From: Molanna angustata
Lineage: Eukaryota > Arthropoda > Insecta > Trichoptera > Molannidae
Direction of reading: 5' to 3'
Assembly (NCBI GenBank): GCA_963576475.1
Contig: OY754964.1
Location: forward strand, 48,744,861 to 48,808,860
DNA length: 64,000 bases
Shown: in pieces, positions 43,060 to 55,600 of the stretch
Layout: every line of letters begins with the position of its first letter
How positions within the stretch are numbered: the first letter of the stretch is position 1
Notes under the pieces: generated by a model
The model's input: the letters and a program-made list of their open reading frames with translations, nothing else
Database searches by the model: none
Told to the model about the DNA's origin: nothing
Translations under genes and position numbers: made by a program

Positions 43060-43975
43060 TTTTATTTAAGAAGACCTTTGGGTGATTTTTTATACAAACT
43101 ATTTCTTGGAGTTTAATTCTTCTTCCTCTTCTTTTGTGAAGTCATTTGGGACAGTTCATAAATAAACTATTTCCTATAGTCTAATTTTTCTTTTTCTTAA
43201 TTTATGTAGACCTTGGGTGAGTTTTTATACAAACTATTTCCTATAGTCTAATTCATCTTCTTCCTCTTCTTTTATGTAGCTCTTTGGGTGAGTTTTTATA
43301 CAAACTTATTCCTATTATCTAATTCTTTTTCTTCTTATTTTATGTAGACCTCTGGGCCAGTTTTGATACCAACTATTTCTTTTAACGTATTTCTTCTTTT
43401 TCTAATTTTATGTAGACCTTTGTTGAATTTTGTATAAACTAACTTCCTATAGTCTAATTTTTCCTCTTTTATGTAGACCAAGGGAGAGTTTTCATGCAAA
43501 CTTTTCCTTTAGTCTAATTCTTCTTCGTCTTCTTTTATGTTGACCTTTGCGTTAGTTTTTATACAATCTATTTCCTGACGTATGATTATTCTTCTAATAT
43601 GTAGACCTTTGGGTCAGTTTTTATATTAACTACTTTCTATAGTCTAATTCTTCTTTTTCTTATTTTTTGTAGATCTTTTGGTTAGTTTTTATACAAACTA
43701 TTTCCTTTAGTCTAATTCTTCGTATTCTTATTTAATGTAGACGTTGGGTGAATTTTATATAAAATATTTCCTATATTTCAATTCATCTTCTTCTTCTTTT
43801 ATGAAGACCATTTGGTCAGTTTTTTATATAATACATTTACTATTGTGTAATTCTTCTATTGCATCTTTTATGTAGACCATTGGGTCAGTTTTTATTACAA
43901 ACTATTTGTTATAGTCTTATACTTATTCTTTTTTTTCATTTAGTCTTTTGGGTTAGTTTTAAGTCTTATAGTCTA
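43060..43975 (+). repeat. ~68-bp pyrimidine-rich tandem repeat, ~13 copies
   Basis: Each unit follows the form GACCTTTGGGTCAGTTTTTA, TACAAACTATTTCCTATAGT, CTAATTCTTCTTCTTCTTTT, ATGTA. Units start near 43072, 43140, 43208, 43278, 43347, 43425, 43477, 43541, 43603, 43671, 43739, 43806, 43874 and 43942. They are degenerate and non-coding. Confidence 0.88.
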
Positions 43976-43984
43976 TTGTATAGA

Positions 43985-44690
43985 AATATTATAAACAACA
44001 TGCACACTTGACGAAAATACATAAAACGAATGGGATGTGACCATCACTAGAATCTTCTCAATACTTTTTTTCAATCGAAATTTTCAATAACTACATATTT
44101 GATTTTGATGACAATATAATAAAAAATCGGGGTTGTGGCCATTACTGGACTCTTCAAATTAAAAACTATTTAAGTCTTCTTCTGTAATGTAGATCAGTTT
44201 TATTGTGCAAAAATATAATAATCTATAGGTATGCACACTTGACGAAAAATATAAAAACGAATGGGATGTGACCAACACTAGAATCTTTTAAGTACTTTTG
44301 TTTATTTAATTTTTAAGCCATTTCCCATCATCCAAAATTACTAAATATTTAAAACACATTTGCGTTCGATGACAATATATAAAAATAGGGGTTGTGGCCA
44401 AATCCAAACTCTTTACAACGATGTCTCTTTATAATCAGTCATATTTTAAACCATTTACCATAGTCCATGCGTGCAGAAATTGTATGTACCTATGTACTTA
44501 TATATAAAAACAAATGGGTTGTGACCATCACTTGAACATTTTACATCGCTTAAACTCAATTAAATTTCAAACTACTTTTCATACTACGAATTAGCAAATA
44601 TTTTTTGTGACAATATTATATAAACGATTGTTTATTCCTTCACTAATTTACATTCTTGGCCAACGGCGGGACATAAAAGCTAGTAAATAA
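43985..44690 (+). repeat. Degenerate second tandem array
   Basis: GCACACTTGACGAAAA (43992 and 44222), GAATGGGATGTGACCA and GGGGTTGTGGCCA alternate with spacing of ~110-120 bp to about 44530. It ends near CCAACGGCGGGACATAAAAG. Confidence 0.6.
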
Positions 44691-44818
44691 TATGAGAATA
44701 GAAGTCTAATATATAGGTACTTACATAGTATAATATGAATTGAAATTAACGTAAGGCATCCATATGATATAGCTTTATTTATTTTGTCAACAATTTCTTG
44801 TATTCATGTTTTAATACT

Positions 44819-45980
44819 AGTTGCATGTAACACATGAGATCCAACTGTCGATAGCGATAGTATGTATAGTTGAAGAATATGTACCAAACTATAAACCCAT
44901 AGATACAAATTATTGAATATTTTCAGATATTTTGTTTTCTATACTAGTTGCATGTAACACATGAGATCCAACTGTTGATAGCGATAGTATGTATAGTTGA
45001 AGAATATGTACCAAACTATAAACCCATAGATACAAATTATTGAATATTTTCAGATATTTTGTTTTCTATACAACATATGTAGGTATGTATGTCAAGATAG
45101 GATAGTATGGAAGAAGATCCTTTTTCCTACCCAGAATATGCAAATTGCATGATGGTATGTATGTATGTTTGGAGATGAAGTAACAAACTATTAAGTCTTC
45201 TTACATATTGTGTATAGGCGACTGCCATACAAAATGTATGAAGCGATGTCGTCACTAAATTCAATTTTTAAAAAAATTGTTAAAAAAAAATTGAGATCTT
45301 CTGCTACAATGTTAATATTTTTTATAGAAAATTAAATTATCTAGTTGGGGTGTTTCGGCTTTTTTCGATAATTGTAAAAGTTTTGGAAATATAGGCAGTT
45401 AAACTCATAAATTTATCATAAAAAAAATATTTTTCTTAATAAAAAATGTTTGAGAAACCCTGGAATTTTTTTGAAAAAACTAATTTGAGATTTTGTATTT
45501 GTCTATGTTTGTACCAATTTTCAGCGTTCTACCGTTTATGGTTTCTGAGATATATGGAAAAATAAAATAAAAATTCAAAAGTTGATAACCCCTGACTGAA
45601 ACAAAAATTCAAAATTCCGAGTATAAAAGTTTTGTAGGCCTGTAACTGTTTATATATTCTGAAATTTTAGGCTCTGTAAATTGAGCAGATCAAAAGTTAT
45701 AAGGGGGGGACGGACACACAGACACACAGACACACACACACACAGACACACACACAGACACACACACACAGACACACGAAATGTTCTACTCCGAATTCTG
45801 AGTAAATCCGTGTATGGAACATATATGCTGCGAAGCCTCTAAGTTGGTGTTTTTTGACTTCAAAGTTGGAAAATCCGTGAAAAAAGTAGACCTCTCCATA
45901 CAATTCTCGCGTATTCTGGCTTGATACATTGTCGATATGTTAAGAGAACAAAGTTCTCCTGAACAAATCGACAGTTGGAT
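44819..45980 (-). mobile_element. Composite ~1-kb repeat, copy D, with a duplicated end
   Basis: Terminal motifs ATCCAACTGTCGAT (44839-44852) and ATCGACAGTTGGAT (45967-45980) are perfect inverses. The first ~126 bp, from CTAGTTGCATGTAACACATG, is present twice in tandem (44819 and 44945). The interior matches copies A-C and includes a (CA)n tract at 45714-45777. No intact ORF. Confidence 0.85.
45714..45777. repeat. CA microsatellite
   Basis: (CACAGA/CACACA)n within copy D of the composite repeat. Confidence 0.85.
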
Positions 45981-46317
45981 AACTATTTTTAAAGCATTGG
46001 TTGTGTAGATTTTAGCCGCAGAAGTTTGAGTTACAATACAAAGTTTGAGTTACGATCTAGCCTTTACACACGAGTGCTTTCAATCTGGTAAACAGGAATA
46101 TGTTTTTTTTCTTATTGCGCATCTTTTTTTCTGTATTTTTATTGTTTTTTTTATATGAATTATAAATTTAATAAATAAAAAAATCTGCCTTTTCGGTGGA
46201 TAATTGCTGTGTAATTTTTACGAATGTGTCCTAAAAGAAACAAATGTCGGTGTTATTCTTCAAAAAGTGCAAAATTCGTGAATAAAATCGGGTTTATCTC
46301 AAACGCGAATAATTCTG
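45981..46317. other. Unassigned, partly related to the 104-bp repeat
   Basis: TCGGTGTTATTCTTCAAAAA and AATAAAATCGGGTTTATCTC at 46233-46298 resemble parts near 25.9-26.3 kb. Confidence 0.4.
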
Positions 46318-46443
46318 GGGGACAAGTCCATTCAAACGGTGGAATCAAAACCGTCATGATCATGGATATTATAATTATGTTATAGAGGTCTTTAATATCT
46401 TAAGATATAATAAACCGCTTGACTGGACCTACCACCCCAGGTC
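46318..46443. mobile_element. Hairpin MITE, GGGGCAAGTCTGGT family, diverged copy
   Basis: GGACAAGTCCATTCAAACGG at the left, GGACCTACCACCCC at the right, with GAATCAAAACCGTCATGAT and ATCATGGATATTATAATTAT inside. Confidence 0.6.
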
Positions 46444-47007
46444 TCCATCAATAGGTAGGTAGGTACTTCAATATTCCAACTATAGATTTGTTCAAAAAAA
46501 ATATTTCTCGTCAAGATACGCACGATTTGTATGGCCGGATCTATATTTTTAATGTTTTTTTATTACTTTTTCAGCGATCATTGAGTGAATGTGCCTATAG
46601 TATGGAAAAATCTAAAAAAAATAAACTACGATTATACATTAAATTTAATATTTCAACTCATTATATACGTAGTAGGTACGTGCTTAAATAATATGCGTCG
46701 AGATTTGTGTAAGAATTGTTTTGTGTAAGTAATTTTTAATTCATACTTATTCTCAATTTATCGACGGGCTATGGTAGGTATGTTTACATTCATAATATAA
46801 GAAAAACGAACTTTCATATCATTGGTTATAATGTTGTATTTATGTAATATCAATTCAAAAATACAAGTAAATATATTCATATAACGTAAAGGAAAAGCTT
46901 AAAAAACATTAGATAACGTAAACATAGGTTTGGCAATTGGCTCACTACAGAATGTAAATAGGTAAGCAAAATATATTATTATGTAACGCGTTTTTCTTTA
47001 AAAAATA
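46444..47007. other. Unassigned AT-rich sequence
   Basis: The ORF at 46488-46691 has no recognised domain. Confidence 0.4.
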
Positions 47008-47015
47008 TCCAACAC

Positions 47016-47297
47016 CAGGACCGGATACATCATAGAACAATCAGGAACAAGAAGTCAGGGCGGTTGTCTTAAAAAGGGCGCTTAAAATTCTAAAATGTTA
47101 ATCATATAATTCAAAAATTTGTCGGTATGGCGCTCGGTCCTTTTTGCGTACCCGGATAGAAGAGGCTCGGCATGATGGAGTATATGTAAAAAATTCCGCG
47201 TAGTCATTTTAGACCCGATGTAATTTTCAAAAAAAAATGGGGGGGGGCGGATTCAAATATATTGCTACGGGCGCACAAAAACGTTTATCCGGCCCTG
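47016..47297. mobile_element. hAT-type MITE with exact 8-bp target duplication
   Basis: The terminal inverted repeats CAGGACCGGATA and TATCCGGCCCTG differ at one base. TCCAACAC flanks both sides (47008-47015 and 47298-47305). An 8-bp duplication with CAGG-type ends is diagnostic of hAT elements. 282 bp, no transposase. Confidence 0.88.
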
Positions 47298-47305
47298 TCC
47301 AACAC

Positions 47306-48118
47306 CTACACAAAAGGGACCTAAATACCAATTATATTTATTTATACATATTTAAAACCATTTTAAATACAACATATTATAACATTGTACTATTTTTTTA
47401 TCACGTTTTTAATATTACAGCCTAAATTGTAGCAATTTGTACTATGTACAGCTGCTTTTAGTAATACAGTTGTGCGCCTAAATTATAGCAATATGTACAG
47501 CTGCTTTTAGTATTATAGCCGTGCGCCTAAATTGTGGCAATATGTACAGCTGTTTTCAAAAAAATAAAGAAATCAATTTTCCTCTACATATAATATTTAT
47601 ATTTTGAAAATAAATAATACTATAGCTTATTTTTTCAGTAGGTAGGTAAGTACATACGAAAGGGTTCAATTATTTATTCCTATTTTGTGTGAATAATGAC
47701 AATTCGTGAGGTAAGTTTTAAGTATTTATGTTGTATATCTACATATACAACAAGTGAGCAACTTCATTACTTTTTAGGAATGTCAGAGAACTTATTCTTA
47801 TCTATTTATTTGAAATAAAATATAACAATAAATCAATTTACAAATACTTATATAGCATACACAAAAATACTTTATTTATATAACCCCCAAAATACTTTAT
47901 TTATATTACCCCCAAAATACTTTATTTTATGAATCTCTAAAGTGCATGAATCACTGAAAATCGAAAAATCACTTTACCATTCCCTAAAGTGATGAATAAC
48001 CTAAAAAGATGTATATGTCAACATTTTTCCATTTTATTCAATTCCACGTAAATCTTATCTTCATGGTTCTACGTACAGTTTATGTAAAGTGTTTGGCTTT
48101 TATCCGTGCTTTTATCTG
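47306..48118. other. AT-rich sequence with two short tandem repeats
   Basis: A ~62-bp unit (GCGCCTAAATTGTAGCAAT, ATGTACAGCTGCTTTTAGTA) repeats ~2.5 times at 47420-47555. A 28-bp unit (CCCCAAAATACTTTATTTAT) repeats at 47868-47937. Confidence 0.7.
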
Positions 48119-48120
48119 TG

Positions 48121-48150
48121 TGACGTCATCATTATCAATGTGTGACGTCA
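48121..48150. promoter_or_regulatory. Two perfect CRE octamers
   Basis: TGACGTCA at 48121-48128 and 48143-48150, 22 bp apart (start to start), followed by AAAATGGCGG. These match the consensus for CREB/ATF binding. They lie ~1.4 kb upstream of the Di-Ras start. Use by that gene is inference. Confidence 0.45.
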
Positions 48151-48338
48151 AAAATGGCGGAACGTTTTGAGAAAAACGGCTTTACTTTAAAACCAATAAC
48201 AATAATTGAAAACGAAACTTTATACGAAATTTGAAATGAAGTTAAATAAAATATGCTTTTCTAAGTAGATAAATAATTATTGTATATACTTTATTTATGT
48301 TTATGTTGCACATACATATTTCCTATTTTTTATAATAT

Positions 48339-48907
48339 TGTAGCGGGTGCAACCAGCCGAGTTGACCACCCACTTCAAGGAGTAGGGGGACGTCAGCCGG
48401 CTATTTAAGGCAGTGCACATCACGTCCCGATGGTCCAGTTTAACCAAGGCCAGCGATAGACAGTCACTCTGCTCGACTCACATTTCGATTCCGCGCATTC
48501 ATCGATCTATTTTATTTAAATTATTTAATAGTCAATTATTGAAGTATATACCAATCTTGAATTATAATTAGAGTCAAATTATCAAATAAACACGTAAGTC
48601 AAATTCAAACTATTTTAATACCTGTCTGTAATATTAATTAATTTATATTTCTTCTGATAAATTTATATATGTTTTATGGTGTGGCGTGGGTACCTCATTC
48701 TGCTGTGTAACGCTCTTTAATTAGCTTGCAACTAATTACCGAGTTACGCACGGCAGGATCGAGTACACACGCGACATCATTTCGCGTTGGATTTGGGGAA
48801 CAGGCGACAGGTTACCACCTAGTGCCTTTCTAGACCGGAGCACCCTTCTGTAAATTAATATTTAAAACCAATTCCCAACCTAGCGCGAAAAATCTACACG
48901 GGCTACA
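48339..48907 (+). mobile_element. Probable solo LTR
   Basis: Ends TGTAGC and GCTACA are perfect inverses, as in LTRs. Inside are a TATTTAAGGCA TATA-like box (~48401), an AATAAA (~48585) and moderate GC content unlike its flanks. No retroviral-type ORF lies next to it, so it looks like a solo LTR of a Gypsy or BEL-type element. A matching target duplication is not visible, which lowers confidence. Confidence 0.6.
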
Positions 48908-49559
48908 TTATTTTTGTAAAATATTGAGTAACAAATATTTTTGTTTCGGTAAATATCTAAAATTTGGCTCATATATGATAAAAAAATACATGTCATGAAA
49001 ACATATTATGTATTAATTAAAAATAAAATTATTATCTGGCATTTCTTGCATAATTAATTCCAATAAAATATTTTCATTCATAAATATATTGCTGTGATTA
49101 TTTTAGTAATTTATGATCGTATGTGGAACAGCTCCAAATTCTGCGCATGGAATTCAGCTGTAAACTTCCCTACCTTTTACGTTTTTACGCATTGAACGAT
49201 TAGACAATTTTTAGCTGTCAAAATTCTTTTGGGCGTCATAAAAGCGTCGGTGTTATTTTAGTGTTAATACAATGATCCATTACAAATGCAACGAAATAAG
49301 TCAAGTGTTATAAAGTGTTAAGTTGTCGTGTTAAAATGATGTTCCTAATATTGTCCTCAAGCTTTACCTGAAACAAAATCATATTGGTCTGATACATAAT
49401 TTGTTTTTCGTGAAATCTCTTCCCTTAGGATTCTTTCTGAATTGTCGTGTTGTGTAAAATACTAAATTATAGCATATGTTTCGCGTTTATTATCCGATAT
49501 TCGGAGGAAATGTTTTTATTCCGCTATATTTAACGAGGGTTGTAAGCATATGCTAAAAG
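48908..49559 (+). promoter_or_regulatory. Upstream region of Di-Ras with two uORFs
   Basis: Two short upstream ORFs lie at 49510-49533 (7 codons plus stop) and 49550-49579. The second has a weak start context (C at -3) and overlaps the Di-Ras ATG at 49560 in another frame. Transcription start and any 5' intron cannot be fixed from sequence. Confidence 0.45.
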
Positions 49560-49697
49560 ATGCCAGAACAAAGCAATGATTACAGGGTGGTTGTGTTTGG
49601 GGCTGGTGGAGTAGGTAAAAGTTCACTCGTATTACGTTTTGTAAAGGGCACTTTTCGTGAGTCATATATACCAACTATAGAGGATACTTACAGACAA
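49560..49697 (+). CDS. Diras: Di-Ras exon 1 (P-loop, switch I)
   Basis: 46 codons from the ATG, ending GACACT-type sequence ACTTACAGACAA before the donor GTAAGG. Phase 0. Intron 1 is 3,387 nt. Confidence 0.95.
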
Positions 49698-52600
49698 GTA
49701 AGGTTTTCATTAAGTGCATTAAATCTTTTATGTTTGTAAATATTTTTTTTGAATGTAGCACCTGTCAGTATATTCATATGCTCGCTGTTTTTGTTTGGAT
49801 GTCTACATAAATCACTTTTTGTCATGTTCATGAAAATGTAGGTAATTAATTTTTAAATCTAAGTAAATTATCTAGGTAGAATTTACTTCTTATTGTAATA
49901 AAAAAACTATTTTTATACCAATTGTACATGTTGTCTTAAATACATACCTTAACTAAATAAAAACATTTGGTAAAAATACATTCTAAGAGCTGTTGCTCCA
50001 ATATTTTCAGTAAAATGAGTAAAAAATTAATAGGTATTTCCATAATAATTTTAACACATATGATTAAGTTGCAACATACATATTAATATATTTTCTTATC
50101 ATAAATTTACTTGACATTTTATTTAAGAAGGGGACTGCTGCCAACGTACCTATTTTTTCAATTTGAATTTGCGTCATTACTACAAAACGATTCATTTTGA
50201 AAAAAATAACCTAATTAGTTTGGATATTAATAAATAAAAATATACCTTAATTTTTTAATTATGTTCTATAATATATATTCTTGTAGGAAAATAATAAGCA
50301 TACCCCAATTTTTGACATTTATCTTAAATTTCTAAAAAACTATAAGGTATAGAGCATTATATTTTTTTATAAATTAAAGAAGATCAAAATATCTGGAAAA
50401 ATACGATGTAACGTTGCATTAATGCATCAGGTTAAGTTAATAAACCAAAAAAACTTATATTTCGCAATGGCGCTGAATGGAAAATAAATGTTTTTTAGGT
50501 TTATTTTCGAAACCTGAAGCATTAATGCAACGTCACATCGTATTTTTCTAGATATTTTTGTCTTCTTTAATTTAAAAAAAAAATTGAACTACGCCTTATA
50601 TTTTATTAAAAATATAAGATAAACCTTGAAAATCGGGGTATGCCATTATTTTTCTACAAGAATTTATACATAACATTATTAAAAAGTAAAGATACATTTT
50701 TCTTTATGAATACCCAAACTATCTAAATCATTTTTTTCAAAACGATTTGATAAGAAATAATTATGGTATATCAAATTGAAAAATAGGTACGTTGGCAGCA
50801 GTCCCCCCCTTAAGTTTGAATTTTACAATTTTGGTTTCAATCTTGCAAACTTATTTTTGTGTAAATCTTACTTTAAAAAACAAACATATAACTCTATGGC
50901 CCGAATTTATAAAACGTACTAAGAATTTTCTCAATGCTTAGCACGACAAATTCCATACATTTCTGTGTGCTAAGTATTGACTTAAGCACTGAGAATGGTT
51001 TATAAATACGGTCCTATAATTCATTCATCAAAATTATTTAAATATCACAAACGTATGCTTTTTATTTTATGTAGTTTAATATTTATGTTGTTGCAAGTCA
51101 ATGTTTTTTTTAATATTACTGTAATGAGCATTTTTAATTAGATTATAATGAAAACGATATTTATGCACATACATATTATGTTCCTTTTTAATTATTTCAT
51201 AAATCCTTTGACAAAATGGCATAGATAATTTTTTCCTTTATATATATTTTACTTCTTAATTTATATTCATATTTTTTTTTCAATATTCTAAATTAATTTA
51301 TTCAAAAAATTTAATAATGATCTTCCAGTTCATTAATTTACATTTCTGTTCTAATTAATAAGTCCATTTAAATTAATATCAATAATGCCTCATTCAATGT
51401 GTAGGCAAATTTCATTTTTCTCGAATTACATGTACCTAAATAAAATTTTCTTGTCTAACTCGAAAATTCTAAGTTGTCTTCACCAAAACATATGGTAAAA
51501 TCATAAAATAACAATAGTATAGAATACTCTTTAAGTATGTAATTTTGCAAAATATAAATTAAAAATGGATTTTCACTGACACTAGAATTTCTGAAAAAAC
51601 TGTTTATTTTTTGTTCCTTTGATTAATTGTGTTCATCTGATTAATTACAAATTGACTTTTAATTATTTAAAATTATTTCATTAGCTACTTAGTCCAAAAT
51701 GCTATATCTTATTGGGCTTATATTTATTTCTGTATTTTGATTTTTTCACCAACATGTATTTATTTTTATTTAATAAATATTTTTTGCTTGTATTGTTGCT
51801 TTTTTATTTGTTTACCTTTGTTCGGCTAAATGCTTTATCCTAAAAAAATTATCTCTTTATTTTCACCGAGTATGGCTACTCTACCTATATAATATAATGG
51901 TGTTTATACAATAAGCTATATATGTGTACACATCATAGCAGTGATTATGAATTACGATAACCCCATGTGGAAAAGAGATGAGCTACAATTTCAATATTCT
52001 TTTTAGCCATGATATATTATATAAAAAAAAACATGTAGGTACCTATTTTACAAAGATATATTGGAAAAAAAATGAAAGCTTTTCTGTACAATTTTGTTTG
52101 TTTGTTATCTATATATTTACATGAAGCGAAAAATTCAGACCCCATAAACTGTGAAAACTGTGCCCACGGAGAAGTTTGAGAATTAAATGTTTATATGGAG
52201 TGCAGAAAGCTAAAATTTATAAAAATATTTGACGTCAAACCATAGTTGTTGTAAATTGAAATACAAAATATGTTAAAGAAAAAGTCAAAATCTACTGTGA
52301 AACAATATGGTACAACAATATTACACTTTCCAATATCTGAAGAGAATATTTTGTACCCATTGAATACATGTTTTTGTAATAATGGTCAGGATCAATGACA
52401 TTTCAAACATAAAAATTAATGAATTACGGTTGAATTTTGACCTTTATGTTATCACTAGTTATTATTGGTATACCTAAAATGATGGTTATATTGAGCTCTT
52501 ATACACTCCTATCACTAACTCCTTTCCTTAGGAATTATCGTAAATATGCAATCAGGCAGCAGCAGTGTTCTTACATTCTGATACAAGATTACACATATAG

Positions 52601-55600
52601 ACTTATGTATATGTTACTGTATATGTAATGCCCGCCAAATTATGCATCTAAAAGCACTTATTTAAACTATAAGGAATACAGAATGTTTTTACTGATACAT
52701 ATTAGTTTAACCGAGATATTGTAGTATAATAAATGATCAACAATACTCTACTATATGTAGAATGAGAATGAATAAAATGAGTCTTTAAAAGTTTTTACTT
52801 TATTGAGTAATGAAACACCAGATTAAACAGTACATGTGGATTTAAAAAATGTTAACTGCAACCTACATCATAAATAAAATATACCAATGCTTTTATATCA
52901 ATCAGCTAGTAATTAAAAGTATATCTGCCTAATTATACAGAATATAATATGTTATGAAAGGTAAGTTTTTTAATTATTCTATTTAAATAAATCTTTAATT
53001 TTAAATTTCCTTTTTCGGTATTTTTTACTTCCAGAAACAATTTTAAATCTAATTACACTTATTTTAATTGTAAAATGATTTTAGGTCATAAGTTGTAACA
53101 AGAATATTTGCACCCTTCAAATCACAGACACTACGGGATCTCATCAGTTTCCGGCAATGCAACGTCTTTCCATCAGCAAGGTTAGTGTTGTAAAATTAAT
53201 TATATAAATAATCACACTTGGTTTCTTAATATTATATTCAACTTGCAATATTGCTATTGAAGTTTTATTAAGATTAATGTGCATGTGGGACAATCTTCAC
53301 ATTCTTATCATCATCATCCGTGGCTCTACAACCAGGTTGGATCTTGATCTCCTGTGGAGTTCGCTTCCATGACTGAGTTTTACACAGCGCCCAGCAAGTT
53401 CTGGACATCTAAACTATGATCATCCTGGGTGTCTCAAAAGAAAGTTTATATTTAGTGGATCGATTAAAAAAAAGTAAGCCGTGTATCGAAAAAATGTTTA
53501 TTGATTATTAAAGTACACAATTTGGGAATTTATTTCTTAAAAATAATATCGTCCAAATGAAGACCCTCGCGTTCACCGCACTCATTTAATCGAACAGTAA
53601 AATTACTTATGACGGCTCGGCAGGTGGACTCAGTGATGGCTACCATGTCGTGACGGATATTTTCTTTCAAATGCGCAGGGAAGTCGGTTTATTGGCGTAA
53701 ACTTTAGATTTAAGATAACCCCATAGAAAAAGTCCATAAGGGTTAAATCAGGACTGCGTGGAGGCCAATTTATGTCACCTCTCCTGGAGATCAATTTGCC
53801 GGGGAAAATTTCACGAACTCGTGGCAGAGATATCGTGAAAATATCTTTACCCAATACCCTTTAAAATTATATTTTATTTTGGTATCTTTTTTTACATAAT
53901 ATAAACAAATATGTCGCACACTGGCGGGCTTATTGCCATTAGGCAATTTCTTCCAATCAACCAGATTATAAAGTGTGACAACATAAAATATTATGTACTG
54001 TAAAAAATAAATCATCACAAAAAAAAGATAATTGGCAAAGGACAAAGAGAGGAAATCGGGTTCAGGTGTTTGCGGATAAATATTCTTCTTTATTTTTATT
54101 ATGTTCTTGCATCCTTTTTTAACAAGTAGAAGAGTGTCCTGTAAGTGAAATGTCATGCTCTGGGGTTTGAGTTATTTTTTTCACATATAACAAACATCGC
54201 AAATATGGATAATGATGCCAAGTGATATTTTAAAAGTATTACTACTATGTCAATTGCAAAACCAGCTTAAATGTTTTAGATTATTGTCCATATATGCCTA
54301 GCTATACATATATTATAATTTATTTCCCATAGTGTGTTTGTTATAAGTTATTTACCATGACGTTGAGGAAGATCGACAAGCCTTCAATGAAAAGTTATTA
54401 GAGACGTTGAGGAAGATCGACAAGCCTTTAATGAAAAGTTATTAGAGACGTCGAGGAAGATCGACAAGCCTTTAATGAAAAGTTATTAGAGACGTCGAGG
54501 AAGATCGACAAGCCTTTAATGAAAAGTTATTAGAGACGTCGAGGAAGATCGACAAGCCTTTAATGAAAAGTTATTAGAGACGTTGAGGAAGATTGACAAG
54601 CCTTTAATGAAAAGTTATTAGAGACGTTGAGGAACGTCCATAATCCCCCATTTGTTAATTGTGAACTTTAATTCAACTAAAGATTTATTATATTCATGTA
54701 ACTTGCAGGCATTTGATAAATGATTCAAGATTATATATTTATTTATTTATTTATTACATCTCACAAATAATATTTTAAAAATTAATACACAAATGTATTC
54801 AACCTCACAACCAACATTTTACAACAATAATAGATATCAACAGTATGTACATATTATATAGGTATATATCTATACAAAACAAATGTATTCAACCTCACTA
54901 GGAAAAAACCTGTATCGAGGTTAAATATAATCACATTTTTGTGAGCGACATAAATACAGAGTTTACTTGGTCTAACATTTTACAACAATAATATTTCAAC
55001 AGTATGTACATATTATATAGGTAGGTATTGATAAATAACAAAATGTATTAAATGTATAGGGCGACCATGATTAATACAGAAGAAGAAAAAATATAAAATA
55101 ATAAAAATAACAAAAGTTAAAAATAAAAATATCACTTCAAACAAAGAATGTCAAGGAAGAAAACACAATTTTACAATCCTCTGTCCATACAAACGCCTTA
55201 ATATTCCTTTTAAATTGGTAATATTAATAATTCCTTTTAATTAATAAATCCTTTCATTCATCTCGTCATTACTAAAAAGTGTTTTTGTTTTATAAAATAT
55301 ATTTTGGAAAGTATTAATGATGTTTAATCACAAATTCAGCTTAAAATCATAGTGAAAACGGTGACTACTAGACAGTGGCGACTGGTCGATTGTATTTTTG
55401 ATCATTTTTAGTAGTGCAATTTTTTCCTGAATTAATAATAAATTAATAGGTATTTAAACCATAAATACAATATAGGATATTTAAACAAATGTATTAAAGT
55501 CACAGTAATTGTTTTAAATTTTTTTTTTAATTCAAAATAAAAACCGCGCCAGCGTTCTCTAAGTGATATTGTTATTTTACAAAATTGTTTTACTGATTTA

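Noticed and set aside
45697..45903. ORF with a CVCVCV run
   Set aside because: Translation of a CA microsatellite inside a repeat.
53791..54156. 121-aa minus-strand ORF in Di-Ras intron 2
   Set aside because: No domain; AT-driven hydrophobic composition and partial overlap with a transposase remnant in another frame.
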